This document shows, piece after piece, positions 10,044-20,812 of a stretch of 25,276 nt of DNA. The notes under the pieces were generated by a model. The model saw only the letters and a program-made list of their open reading frames with translations. It was not told the DNA's origin and made no database searches. This DNA comes from Thermomucor indicae-seudaticae. Lineage: Eukaryota; Mucoromycota; Mucoromycetes; Mucorales; Lichtheimiaceae. Each line of letters begins with the position of its first letter. The stretch's first letter is position 1. The position numbers were made by a program, and so were the translations under genes. Location of the stretch: contig JSYX01000517.1 of NCBI GenBank assembly GCA_000787465.1, positions 1-25,276 on the forward strand, written 5' to 3'.

Positions 10044-10948
10044 ATGTACATTCAGGCTCTCTTAGCGCTGGCCATTACAGTGGAACTACTAAGCTCTGCG
10101 GTAGATAGCTAAACCTGGTTATGAGTCTACGTATAGCCTAGGTGAGGGCTTACCTTATTGTTAGCCTTCCGCTGCTTCAGTGGCAAAGCCTTTGTGTTGC
10201 ATAACTATGGCTTAAACAAGTGTAGTGTATATTAGAGATCAATCGGCAATATATATAGCGCGGCAGCGCTACTGGAAATGTTGCTCCCCACCCGCGAAGT
10301 AGGGCACTCCCGTCACTCAGGTCACCGAGCACGGTTACCATCGACTAGCTTCAAACCCAGTTGCGGTCGAATGTGCCAAATGCCAAAATCATTCAGCACA
10401 TCCGTCTAACCTACGAAATTTACTGTATAACCCTAAGCCGTCCGGTTATCCTTCTGTTTATTTCGCATGTTAATGCTATAGGAATTGAGTGTTGAACATT
10501 TCTTTCAGACTGTCATCGTTCATTTCCACCGCGGATGAATATTTTTCTCCGTCTGTGCGTGGGCAACAGATGCGGGGAAACGCCCCCATGACGCTTAAAT
10601 GATTAGCAGGCGGAAAAGTGAATGGTCATGATGACAACCCGTGCAAATCCTGTGTCATCCTCGGTTGAAGACAAAAAGCCGCAATTAAAATTGGGTATCT
10701 GGATCGTGGTCTTGGGAGGGCTCGGGAGAGAAGATTGTCCTCGTAGTGCACGACCTTGTTTCTAAATTTTCCCCGTCATGGAAACCTTGATCTGGGGGGG
10801 GGGGGCAAGAGCGGAAACCTAAACTCATCCGCATCCGCGGGATGGGGAATGGTCTCGGGATATTTAAAACTAAGGAGGTATATAGCAAACAGAATGAACA
10901 TGTCCCAATTGATTGTTTGTTTCGTTGGTCCAGCAAGAAAACATGTAT

Positions 10949-11001
10949 CCCCCGCCCTCCCTCCTTCGCGACAGTATAATATCCGCGGAGGGGGGAGGGG
11001 G
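10949..11001. promoter_or_regulatory. Imperfect C-rich/G-rich inverted repeat
   Basis: A C-rich arm (10949-10970, ending CCTTCGCG) faces a G-rich arm (10984-11001, CGCGGAGGGGGGAGGGGG) across 13 AT-rich bases. The arms are imperfectly complementary. The G-rich strand has runs of 6 and 5 G that could form unusual structure. It lies about 240 bases upstream of the dehydrogenase ATG; a regulatory role is inference. Confidence 0.4.
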
Positions 11002-11080
11002 ACGGTAAAAATAGCTTGTGTGTTTCTGGGATCGGTCCCTAAAGGCATTATCGGCTCGAGAATTTGTTCTCACGCTTCGA

Positions 11081-11176
11081 CCAATGAGAATGAGACAAGC
11101 TCACGTCTTGTTTGAGATTCGTTTGTCCCTGGACGCCCTTTACCTCTCTGACTCACAATTATATTTATATATAAAA
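11081..11176 (+). promoter_or_regulatory. Core promoter: CCAAT box and TATA box
   Basis: CCAAT at 11081-11085 and TATATATAAAA at 11166-11176 lie 162 and 77 bases upstream of the ATG at 11243, with a C/T-rich leader between TATA and ATG. This is the usual layout of a strongly expressed fungal gene. Confidence 0.55.
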
Positions 11177-11242
11177 CCCCACTCTGGGTTCTTTTTTCTT
11201 CCCTTTTATACTTTCTTTGTTTAGTTTTCTTTCCATTGAACC

Positions 11243-14200
11243 ATGACGGGACCTACACTTGCACCTCCTTCGTCCGCCAACGGTCCTGAGACGAACGGTA
11301 TCAAGTCCCATACCATTGAAGACGTCTGTGGCTACAACGCCAACGTATTTCCTGGCAAGAGCGAACAAATGGTCCAAGTATGTGAGTACCTGGAAAAGTC
11401 TGGGTTTATTCCCAAGGAGCTCGTTCAAAACGAAGTGACATGGTTCTACGGGTAAGTGTATATATATATTTATGAAGGGGGGATGAATATGCGCTAATAT
11501 GGAGATATCAGCAACCTCGGTATTGATGACTTTTACTTTGCCCTGGAATCCGTGGAAACCATTGCGAACCATATCATGGCTTTGTACGGTGCCAAGATCC
11601 TTGCGTTTACCAAGCACGAGAATGCGTTGGCTATCAATCTGGAAAAGGAGTCTGAGGATTCATCGGTCTATATTCATTCTTCTGAACCTGGCGTCTCACA
11701 AACTCAGGGCCCTCAATGCGAACAAAGGTAATGTAGAGAAAAAGGAAGGAAGGAAGGAGCAAGTAGCTCATTCGGGCAAAACCAGGATCGATGAACAGTA
11801 CTTGGACCAATCAACTCCTTCTTTGGCATACCGAGTCGAATCGTATCGATCAAGCCCTACGGTGACTTCTGCCATGACCCCGCAGCTTCGTTGCTACTTT
11901 GTGACCAAATGCCAATTCGTCAACCCGAATCCGACGCCAGAACAAGAAACGGATATCAACCAGGTGGCGGATGTGAACTTTTTAAAGAAGGCAACCGAGC
12001 ATACCCTCAAAATGTATGAAGAAGTGATGCGGAATGCTCTGACCCGGACTGGCCCTGTGATTGAGATGTATGAAGTCCAAGGCACGCGTGAACGACGCCT
12101 GATTATCGGGTACCGCCAGCGAAGCACGCAGGGCTTCTTTTCTGCCATGTCTGACCTTTACCACTACTATGGTTTATACTCGACTCGCAAATATGTCGGT
12201 AAGTCTTTGGGATGAGGAGGGGAACAACAAGGAAGGAGAGATGGAGAGCTGACGTTGGTGCTGGTGTGTATACCAGAGCAATTCTCTAATGGAGTGACCA
12301 TTATGGGCATTTACCTGAACCCTCTGCCCAACACCCGCGGCGTACCTATTGAGCGCACGATTTACCAAGTCATGAAGGAGACGTCTTTGCTCTACTGTCT
12401 TCCTACGACGCCCCTCCAAGAATTCTTCAAGACCAACAAGCTGTCGGTCCAAGAAACCGTGTATGGCTATGTGGGGTGGATCTTTGCTCAGCACTTTTTG
12501 AACCGTCTGGGCAAAGAATACCTGAGTCTGACCAACATTCTGGACAAGAGCAACCCGATCCACGAAGAAGTCCTGACGACGATGAAGAAGCGCCTCCGAC
12601 AAGACACCTTTACGCGCGAATATATCCTTGACATCATCAAACAATACCCCGACCTGATCAAGCTTTTGTACGCCAACTTTGCAACGGTGCACTATGTCAA
12701 TCAGCGCGAGGCGTCGATCCAGCCGACCATGTCGTACCAGCGTCTGACGACGGTCGAGAACCTGACCGCGGAGCAGCTGAGCAAAAAGATCAAGAGCGTC
12801 ACGTCGAACGCGCACGAGCAACTGGTGTTTGAGTCCTTCTTGACGTTCAACAAGCATGTCCTGAAGACGAACTTTTACCAGTCGACGAAGGTGGCGCTTT
12901 CGTTCCGTTTGGACCCGAGCTTCCTGCCCGAGATCGAGTACCCGACCAAGCTGTACGGGATGTTCCTGGTGGTTGGGTCCGAGTTCCGTGGATTCCACTT
13001 GCGGTTCCGCGACGTGGCGCGCGGCGGTATTCGTATCATCCGGTCTCGTAACCGGGAAGCGTACTCGATCAACCAGCGTACGCTGTTTGACGAGAACTAT
13101 GCGCTGGCCGCGACGCAGCAGCGCAAGAACAAGGATATCCCCGAGGGCGGGTCGAAGGGCACGATTCTGCTGGATATCGAACAGCAAGACAAGGCGCGTG
13201 TGGCGTTTGAAAAGTACGTGGACTCGATCCTGGATCTGCTGATTGATGGAAACACGATGGGGATCAAGGAGCCGCTTGTGGACTTGACGGGCAAGCCTGA
13301 GATCTTGTTCTTTGGACCTGATGAGGGCACGGCGGACTACATGGACTGGGCGTCGCAGCACGCGCGGCGGAGGAATGCCAGTTTCTGGAAGGCGTTCACG
13401 ACGGGCAAGAGCCAGTCGCTGGGTGGTATCCCGCACGACACGTATGGGATGACGACGCGGTCCGTCCACCAGTACGTACTGGGCATTTACCGGACGTTCG
13501 GGCTCAACGAAGAAGAGTGCACCAAGCTGCAGACGGGAGGGCCCGATGGTGATTTGGGATCGAATGAGATCAAGATTTCCAAGGACAAGACGATTGCGAT
13601 TGTGGACGGGTCCGGGGTGCTGTACGACCCGAAGGGCATTGATCGTGAAGAGCTTTTGCGGCTGGCGGGCGAGCGCAAGATGATTAGCCATTTTGACTGC
13701 AGCAAGTTGTCGAGTGAGGGGTTCCGTGTGCTTGTGGACGAGAACAACGTGCAGCTGCCGAATGGGGAAGTGGTGGAGAATGGACTGCAGTTCCGTAACA
13801 CGTTCCACACGCACCCGCTGGCGGCGGCGACGGTGTTTGTGCCGTGTGGTGGACGACCCGAATCGGTGGATCTGTACAACGTGCAAAAGCTGATCAACCA
13901 GGAAGACGGCACGCCGCTGTTCAAGTACATTGTGGAAGGCGCCAATCTGTTCTTCACGCAGGAAGCGCGTCTGCGTCTCGAGCGTGCGGGCGTGGTGATT
14001 TTCAAGGATGCGTCGGCGAACAAGGGCGGTGTGACGTCTTCGTCGCTCGAAGTGCTGGCTGCGCTGGCGTTTGACGACGCCGAGTTTGCCGAGCACATGT
14101 GTGTCAAGGACGGCCGGGTGCCTGAGTTCTACCAAGCGTATGTCGCTGAAGTCCAAGCCATCATTGAACGCAACGCGGCGGTCGAGTTTGAAGCGCTGTG

Positions 14201-14531
14201 GCGCGAGCACAAGAAGACCGGCACCCCGATCTCGATCCTGTCGGACGACCTGTCGACGGCCATTGTTCAGCTGAACGAGCAGCTTCAGAGCACGGGCCTG
14301 TGGGATAACGTGCCGCTTCGTCACGCGGTGTTGCGCAAGGCGTTCCCGAAGCTTTTGCTGGAGAAGCTGGGTTTGGAGACGCTGCTGAAGCGTGTGCCTG
14401 AGAGTTACGTCAAGGCGATCTTTGGCGCTTATCTTGCTTCACAGTTTGTATACAAATACGGCGCTCACCCTGATCACTTCGCGTTTTTCGAGTTTATGCG
14501 CGAGAATTACTACGCTGAAACCAACAACTAA
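11243..14531 (+). CDS. GDH2: NAD-specific glutamate dehydrogenase
   Basis: Catabolic, NAD-dependent oxidative deamination of glutamate to 2-oxoglutarate and ammonium, in the large (about 115 kDa) eukaryotic class. Exons 11243-11451, 11512-11727, 11786-12198 and 12277-14531 join in frame to 1030 residues, close to fungal GDH2 proteins of roughly 1050-1090. The long N-terminal regulatory part is followed by the catalytic core. GFHLRFRDVARGGIRI lies around 525, PEGGSKGTILL (568-578) carries the substrate-site lysine region, and ANKGGVTSSSLEVLAALAF begins at 860. The start has CATTGAACCATG context after a C/T-rich leader and no upstream in-frame alternative is needed. Exon 4 is markedly GC-rich at third positions compared with its surroundings, which fits codon bias in a highly expressed gene and leaves a 716-codon open frame on the opposite strand. 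Confidence 0.96.
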
Positions 14532-14899
14532 AAAGATCCTCCTATAGAATTCCCCTTCTTTCCCTGCATCCACTCTTTTTCTTTTGTTGTATCATGTAAC
14601 TATCCGTCATTTACAGCCGCATCATTTTTGTTTCACATAAAGCTTTTTGGGAAACAAAGTTTTCCCTGAATGTGATGGGGTGGTCCCTTTGGATTTTTAA
14701 GTTCCGATGAATGATTTTGGTTCGGTGGGGCATGCAGCATGCCAAACTCTGTTTCTTTTCTTTCTTTCTTCTTACTGCTCCTCTTTTATTCCCCTCCTTT
14801 TTCGATCTTCTTTCGATCCGTTGGTAAATATCCACAATACGCTGAAATTGAAAAAGGGAGAGAGAGAATTGATTGTGGATCTGGGGAAATAGATAAAAG
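14532..14899 (+). promoter_or_regulatory. GDH2 3' region and FPP synthase promoter
   Basis: Between tandem genes. A strong pyrimidine tract (about 14750-14820) and a purine-rich leader precede the ATG at 14900. No clear TATA consensus is seen and there is no gene. Confidence 0.45.
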
Positions 14900-16406
14900 A
14901 TGGTGGGCATCAAGTTACAAAAGGAAGAAAACCGCAAGGCGTTCCTAGAAGTGTTTCCCAACCTTGCTGAAGTGGTATTGGAAGAACTCCGCAAGTACAA
15001 TATGCCTGAAGACGCTTATGAATGGACCAAGCGGGTATGTGCCATGAGTTGGGGAGATGATCATCTTGACATTCCAGGGCGAACTCAATTTTTATTAGAA
15101 CCTAGAGTACAATGTTCCTGGCGGTAATACAAGCGGATCTCCTATTGGTGTATATATAGAGAGAGACAGAGTCCATAACTGCAGGTTGGATTAGGCAAAC
15201 TCAACCGCGGTTTGTCGGTCGTGGATACCATTCGTATTCTGAAGGGCGAAAATGTCACGGACGACGATATCTTCAAGGCCTCGGTGCTTGGTTGGTGTGT
15301 TGAATTCGTAAGTGAGGATCAGGAAGGGTTCAACTTTGTGATTGCTTATCAGGGCATACGTAGCTTCAAGCGTTTTTCTTGGTATCGGATGATATCATGG
15401 ACTCGTCCGTGACCCGTCGTGGCCAACCCTGCTGGTTCCGTAAACCTAATGTGGGCATGGTGGCGATCAATGACGCCTTCCTGCTGGAATCCTGCATCTA
15501 CATTCTCCTCAAAAAGTACTTTAAGGGACAAGACTATTATCTCGACTTGCTTGAACTCTTCCATGAGGTAACTATCGATTTGAAAAGAGAGAGAGAGAGA
15601 GGAAGATGGAGTTTGTAACATCCGGGATACCAGGTCACTTTCCAGACAGAGCTGGGTCAATTGTGCGACTTGATCACGGCACCTGAGGACCGTGTCGATT
15701 TGAGCAAGTTTTCCATCGCAAAGTGAGTTCTTTAAAGAACAAGACGGCTAGAACCGTTTGCTTATATGCGTACGGAAACAAGGCATCATTTCATTGTCGT
15801 GTACAAGACTGCATACTATTCGTTTTACCTGCCTGTGGCACTCGCAATGCATATGGTAAGTCAAGAACGCCAGCAGCTGTATATATTTTGCATGTGGTTA
15901 TACTCAGGGGTGATGTACAGGCCGGCATCAAGAACAGCGAAGCATTCAAACAAGCACACGACATCTTGATTCCATTGGGCGAATATTTCCAAGTGCAAGA
16001 TGATTACCTTGACTGCTACGGTGATCCAGAAGTGATTGGCAAGATCGGGACCGACATCAAGGACAACAAGTGCTCTTGGTTGATTAATCAGGCATTAGAC
16101 AAGGCCAACCCAGAACAGCGTCGTATTCTCGATGTACGTTCTATCGATAGGAAAACAAAAAGAAAGAAATAACTGATGGGTTAATATTGGGGTGGTTAGG
16201 AAAACTATGGCCGAAAATGCGATGCAGCCGAAGCCAAGGTCAAAGAGGTTTATGCGCAACTGGACATCGAAGGGGTCTACAAGGCGTACGAGGACAAGTC
16301 GTACAAGGAGATTTCTGCACTGATTAGCCAGTTGGACGAATCCCACGGTTTAAAGAAGGCGATCTTTACTGAATTTATGAACAAGATTTACAGACGTACC
16401 AGATAG
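14900..16406 (+). CDS. ERG20: Farnesyl diphosphate synthase
   Basis: Condenses DMAPP/GPP with IPP to farnesyl diphosphate for sterols, ubiquinone, dolichol and protein prenylation; cytosolic. Exons 14900-15034, 15099-15123, 15195-15307, 15364-15567, 15634-15722, 15783-15855, 15921-16133 and 16200-16406 give 352 residues, the family's normal length. The first aspartate-rich motif DDIMD is at 100-104, within [56 protein letters not shown] and the second motif DDYLD (240-244) follow, then a conserved [13 protein letters not shown] block. The C-terminus ends KIYRRTR. Exon 2 is only 25 nt, encoding NLEYNVPG. Both catalytic motifs are intact, so it should be functional. Confidence 0.97.
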
Positions 16407-17196
16407 ATCATTTAATAATAATACGTAGTCAATTATACTACTATTGCTACTAACCGAGAATTGTTACTAAAATTTGCGAATACTACTGAAATGTGAAATT
16501 TGCGTTGTGAGAACTTATGGGGCATCAAGTGCGGCCACTGTCGCCCCTATCGCAAGCTTTTTACCTAGAGGGCCCGCGTCAATGCTAGAGGTCTCCCGGT
16601 CATCCCAAAAGTAAATTTTTGGACCATCATAGCATGGTTTGAACTACTAGGCAGCACGAATGTGAGCTGTTCTTCAGATCCTGTCATCTTGACGGAAAGC
16701 AACAAAGGCACCAAAAATGACAAGCATTGGCTGTCGGCCTGTGCTAACCAGGCCGTAAGATTTGGTGGGCCAATCCGCCCAGTTTCAATGCGCGAAATTG
16801 TTTCTGCAAGCAGTTGCGCAATGCTTACGGAAAGTGAAGATAAGCGGTCTCCGTTTTACTGGAAACCATTATCCATTCCATATCAATGCTACTACTACTC
16901 CTCGACTGTACATAGATTCGTCCCCATACCTCGGGTGGAACTGGTAGTTTTGCGCAAAAGTTCGTAAGCATCCAACCGTATTACAGGCAGAATGATATCA
17001 TAAGGCCTTCCCTTGGATGGCAAACCTCCTGCCGTGTTTCTCACCAGGCAAAGCGATTCGATATCATGCTGACTGCAATTTTTCACATTGCACAGTGTTA
17101 TTACCCTTTAAGGTTTCCCACGCCTTTACCGCCCCTACCTCTTATATAGATCCCTTGTCCCTCCCGCTTGTGCATCACTTTCTCTTTCTCATACAG
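16407..17196. other. Intergenic region with synthetase promoter
   Basis: About 790 bases between the tandem FPP synthase and CoA-synthetase genes. TATATA at 17143-17148 sits 49 bases upstream of the ATG at 17197, followed by a C/T-rich leader ending in CATACAG directly before the ATG. That CAG could be the acceptor of a 5'UTR intron. A roughly 100-codon open frame at 16662-16967 shows no recognisable protein. Confidence 0.5.
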
Positions 17197-19654
17197 ATGG
17201 TAGACGTTGTGGATATAGAGCTGTGGTCACGAGCCGCTCAAGCCATAGATTGGAGCGTCCCACCGCGGGCCGTGATCGAAAAAGACACCAGCAAACGAGG
17301 GCCCAACCCGTACGTGTGGTTCCCGGGTGGCCGACTCAACACTTGCTACAACTGTCTGGATCGGCATGACCCGAACGCGGTGGCGCTCATTTACGATTCG
17401 CCCGTGACGGGCAATACCAAGCGATCGTATACGTACGGCGACATCTTGGAACAAGTGATTCGGCTGGCTGGGGTGCTGGATAGTTATGGCGTGGCCAAGG
17501 GCGACACGGTGTTGATCTATATGCCGATGGTGCCTGAAGCTGTGTTTTGTATGTTGGCTTGTGCGCGGCTGGGTGCGGTCCACAGTGTCGTCTTTGGTAT
17601 GTGTCTTTATGTCTGTACATCGAAAGCCTTGTTGAGAGTGACCTAAAGAGAAAAACGGATAGGTGGGTTTGCACCCAAGGAACTGGCGAAGCGGATCGAA
17701 GACGCGAAACCCAAGGTGCTGATCACGGCAAGTTGCGGCATTGAGCCCAAGCGCGTTATTCCATATAAACGTATGTAGAATAGTGAGATTTGGGACGAGT
17801 AACTTCTTGTCTAACCCCTCTGTTTTATTATTAGCACTGGTGGATGAAGCTTGTCGTTTGGCAGGCCATCGCGTACCGATCAAGATCGTGCTGCAGCGCC
17901 CAGGCCAGATCCAGGCGGAGCTGAATCCCGCGAATGGAGACAGAAATTATGCAGACGAAATGCAAAGAGGGTTACGGTTTGAACGTTGCGTCCAAGTGGC
18001 CAGTGAAGATCCACTCTACACGTATGATTACCCTCACTCGGTTTAGAGTGCTGGAAACCAACCTAACACAACCCGCTTCTTCTTTCTTTTGTAGTTTATA
18101 CACGAGCGGGACAACAGGTGTACCCAAGGTAAAAAGATGGATATGGGCCAAAAAAGGAAAAGACAGGCTCATGGAATGTTTAGGGAGTGGTACGATCGAA
18201 TGGTGGTCATGCAGTGGCTCTTTGCTGGTCCATGGGCTACATTTTTGACGTCAAGAAAGGGCAGACCATGTTTACAGCAAGTGACATTGGGTGGGTAATC
18301 ATGAAAGATTTTTTCCATGTAGTGAAAGGGAACTCAACCCTGTCTCTTTATATCCATCGACGTAAAAAGATGGGCAGTGAGTCATAGGCAAGTTCTCTAG
18401 CCTTTTCATTTGGCCTCCCCTGCCGAAAAAGCTGACAAGAGCGCTTTGGATAGTTACACGGTGTATGGTCCGTTATTAGCAGGCGCGACTTCGATTCTGT
18501 ACGAAGGCAAGCCAGTCAACACGCCCGACGCGTCTGCGTTTTGGCGCATCGTAGCCGAATACAAGGTCCGGACGATGTTCACCGCGCCGACGGCGATCCG
18601 GGCCATTCGCCGCGAAGACCCTGAGGCACGACTCGCGAAGCAGTACGACTTGACGCACCTGAAGGCGCTTTTCCTGGCGGGCGAACGCAGTGACCCAGAC
18701 ACGCTCCAGTGGTGCCAAACGGTGCTGCCGCACGCGTACGTGATTGATCACTATTGGTCGACCGAGCTCGGCTCGCCCGTCACGGCGACGTGTCTTGGTG
18801 GTGATCGGCGGATCAAGTGGGGCTCGGCTGGCAAGCCTGTCCCGGGAAGTGTGGTCCGTGTGTTGATGGAAGACACGCACCAGGAAGCGACGAAGCCGAA
18901 CCAGTTTGGGCATATTGTCCTGAAGCTGCCGCTCCCGCCGTCGGCGTTCCCGTCCTTGTGGAATAATGAAAAGGGATACGAGACGAGTTATTTTACAAAG
19001 TACCCTGGCTATTATGATACCGGCGACGCGGGCATCATTGATGAAGACGGGTATGCAACTGGCCGTTGGTATGATACTCGGGATGATCTTAATAACGTTT
19101 TATTGTTGGTTAGATATGTTCATATTATGGCACGCACAGACGATATCATCAACGTGGCTGGTAAATGAATCAATCACAGGCCATTATCTCTCTCTCTCTG
19201 ATGACTCATTCTTGGATTGATGAACGCGCAAGGCCATCGGCTTTCCACAGGTTCGATCGAGCAAATCATCAGCGCGCACCCTTCGGTAGCCGAATGCTGC
19301 GTGGTCCCACTTCCAGACAAACTGAAGGGCCACGTTCCGCTGGGCGTCATTGTGCTCAAGCACCATCATTACGATGCCAAGGAAGACAATTGGAACCGCG
19401 TACTGCAAGAACTTGTCACTGCGACGCGCCGCGACTTGGGACCCATTGCGTGTTTTGAGCGGGCCGTGTTTGTGCCCAGGCTACCCAAGACGCGCAGCGG
19501 CAAAGTGCTTCGACGGTGTATCCGCGATATGGTGGACGGCAAGCTGCCTCTCAAGGTGCCTGCGACGATCGAAGACGAGACCGTGTTGCCCGAGATTGAA
19601 GACGCTTTGCGTGCGCAGGGACTCCTGGCTCCATTGACTCGTTCCAAATTATAG
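17197..19654 (+). CDS. ACSS3: Short-chain acyl-CoA synthetase (propionate/acetate, ACSS3/PrpE type)
   Basis: AMP-forming enzyme activating propionate or acetate to the CoA thioester. My exon model is 17197-17596, 17663-17770, 17835-18021, 18095-18128, 18184-18290, 18370-18387, 18454-19050, 19114-19160 and 19233-19654, all in frame, 639 residues, normal for the family. RSYTYGDILEQVIRLAGVL and GAVHSVVFGGFAPKEL occur early. The AMP-binding motif YTSGTTGVPK is at 234-243, then GGHAVALCWSM, SDIGWAVSHSYTVYGPLLAG, WSTELGSPV, YDTGD (472-476) and MARTDDIINVAGHRLSTG. The catalytic lysine is K590 in PKTRSGKVLRRCIRDM. The 18-nt exon 6 restores WAVSHS, matching the family's WVVGHSY; the intron after it starts GCAAGT (a GC-AG intron with a CTGAC branch site). 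Substrate preference (propionate or acetate) cannot be fixed from sequence. Confidence 0.92.
18370..18453 (+). other. 18-nt microexon and GC-AG intron in the synthetase gene
   Basis: Reading through from exon 5 breaks the conserved GW-V-GHSYTVYGP block. Using donor GTGGGT at 18291, acceptor AAAAAG at 18368-18369, an exon of 18 nt (18370-18387), then donor GCAAGT (18388) and acceptor GGATAG (18453) restores it exactly. The second intron is 66 nt with CTGAC near 18432. Confidence 0.7.
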
Positions 19655-20719
19655 TTGTTTATTATTATTATTATTGTTGGTGTCGTGGGGACAATAAAGA
19701 AAAAAGGAACGCAGCGTGGACTGGAAAAGCTGTGGCTCAACCAAGAAGATATCCATGTGTGTCGACTTTGTGAACCTGACGAGGACACGGTGCGTGGACT
19801 GGCTCGCGGCATCGTACAGGCGCTGGGTGTGCTCGGGCGGCACGAGCTCGTCGCGCTCGGAGCACAGGAACAAGATGGGCTGGTGGATCTGGCTGATGCG
19901 GCGCAGCGTGGGCCACCTGTTCCATAAAAAGTACTTTGCGAGCCACGGGTACGGCGTGTACCGCGGGTACAGTGCGCGGACCATGTCCTCGATGCTCGTG
20001 TACGTGTTTTCCAGCACGAGTCCTCGTATTCGCTCACCACAACCACTTTTGTTGTCCCTGACTAACTGCTGGACGGCCACGGCGCCACCTAGACTGTGCC
20101 CGTACATGTAGATCGGTCGCGCAACAGGATAGGCCGCTTTCACGTAGGCCATCATGGCTGCTGCGTCGCGCTCGAGCCCGCGCTCTGACGCTCGTCCGGA
20201 GCTGCTCCCATACCCGCGATAACATATCCCCACCACCGTCAATTCCGGCACAGCCTCGACCATCGTGCGAAAAAGGCCCAGCCGGTGGATCATGTTGCCT
20301 GCGTTGCCCTGGAAATACACCACCACGGGCCCGTCCTTTTCTTTCGCTTTTCCTTCTTCTTTTTCCACCGTGAAACCGCGCAGCCGTACGCGGTCTGCCG
20401 TCGTAATCTCAACTTTGCGCACTACAAGTCCTGCCATCTGCTTGTCGGCCGTGTGCGGCTCGTGTCGTGACCCAGGTGGGAGGTAGCCCAGGTAAATGAG
20501 CTTGTTTTGGAACAACACCATCATTAAACACTGGCGGCATTTTGTTGGTGAGTCCACACAACTCAATAAGCATCGCTTGCGGTGAAGCCATCAAACCTTG
20601 TAAAAGTAGAGCCCAGCAGGCACACCCGTAACAATGAGCGCGACCGTCGAGAGCGTCGACAATGGTCTTGGTTGCACCGCCCGTCGAATGACCCTTCCAT
20701 GGCACAATGATCGCAACAT
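19649..20719 (-). CDS. BEM46/ABHD13-type alpha/beta hydrolase
   Basis: Membrane-anchored serine hydrolase of the Bem46 family, linked to polarity and signalling in fungi; substrate unknown. Exon 1 is 20719-20597 and exon 2 is 20530-19649, separated by a 66-nt intron, giving 334 residues. Exon 1 supplies the N-terminal membrane anchor (LSTLSTVALIVTGVPAGLYF, residues 20-39). Then come FQNKLIYLGYLPPGSR, the oxyanion loop VYFQGNAGNM, the nucleophile box GHSLGG (Ser187), ENTYTSIEDM, the acid in CSERDELVP (Asp268) and the His in KSTHMDIF (His299). The triad is complete. The tail NNNNNNKQL comes from an ATT microsatellite. Its stop (19649-19651) overlaps the stop of the convergent synthetase gene. 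The start is only 94 bases from the stop of the upstream capping gene on the same strand. Confidence 0.92.
19660..19675. repeat. ATT trinucleotide microsatellite
   Basis: Short run of ATT units just past the synthetase stop. Read on the minus strand it encodes six consecutive Asn near the C-terminus of the BEM46-like protein, so length changes would alter that tail. Confidence 0.7.
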
Positions 20720-20812
20720 GAGTTATCAGACAAGCAAAAAGGGTAGAAAAAATCTCATGTGGTATAGCATAAAAAAACGAGTGGACTTTATATACAATCT
20801 TTGCGCATGTCA

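Larger units (their letters stand above)
10044..11242. other. Long 5' region of the glutamate dehydrogenase gene
   Basis: About 1.2 kb without a convincing gene. It contains a run of 12 G (10794-10805), a G/C-rich inverted repeat (10949-11001), a CCAAT box (11081-11085) and a TATA box (11166-11176). A pyrimidine-rich leader (11190-11235) runs up to the start codon. Confidence 0.6.

Noticed and set aside
13487..14107. Second antisense open frame of about 200 codons in GDH2
   Set aside because: Same reason: a Ser/Pro-rich shadow of the conserved catalytic exon, in another frame.
12174..14324. 716-codon open frame on the minus strand, opposite GDH2 exon 4
   Set aside because: It lies wholly antisense to a clearly conserved coding exon with strong GC-ending codon bias, which removes stops from the opposite strand. 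Its translation is Arg/His/Val/Leu-rich with no domain. Long antisense frames over NAD-GDH genes are a known coding-bias artefact.
16662..16967. 101-codon plus-strand frame upstream of the synthetase gene
   Set aside because: Residue composition is unremarkable, there is no domain, and it lies in the promoter interval.
17017..17196. 60-residue N-terminal extension of the synthetase in the same frame
   Set aside because: The extension overlaps the TATA box and the C/T-rich leader. The family N-terminus starts close to the ATG at 17197.
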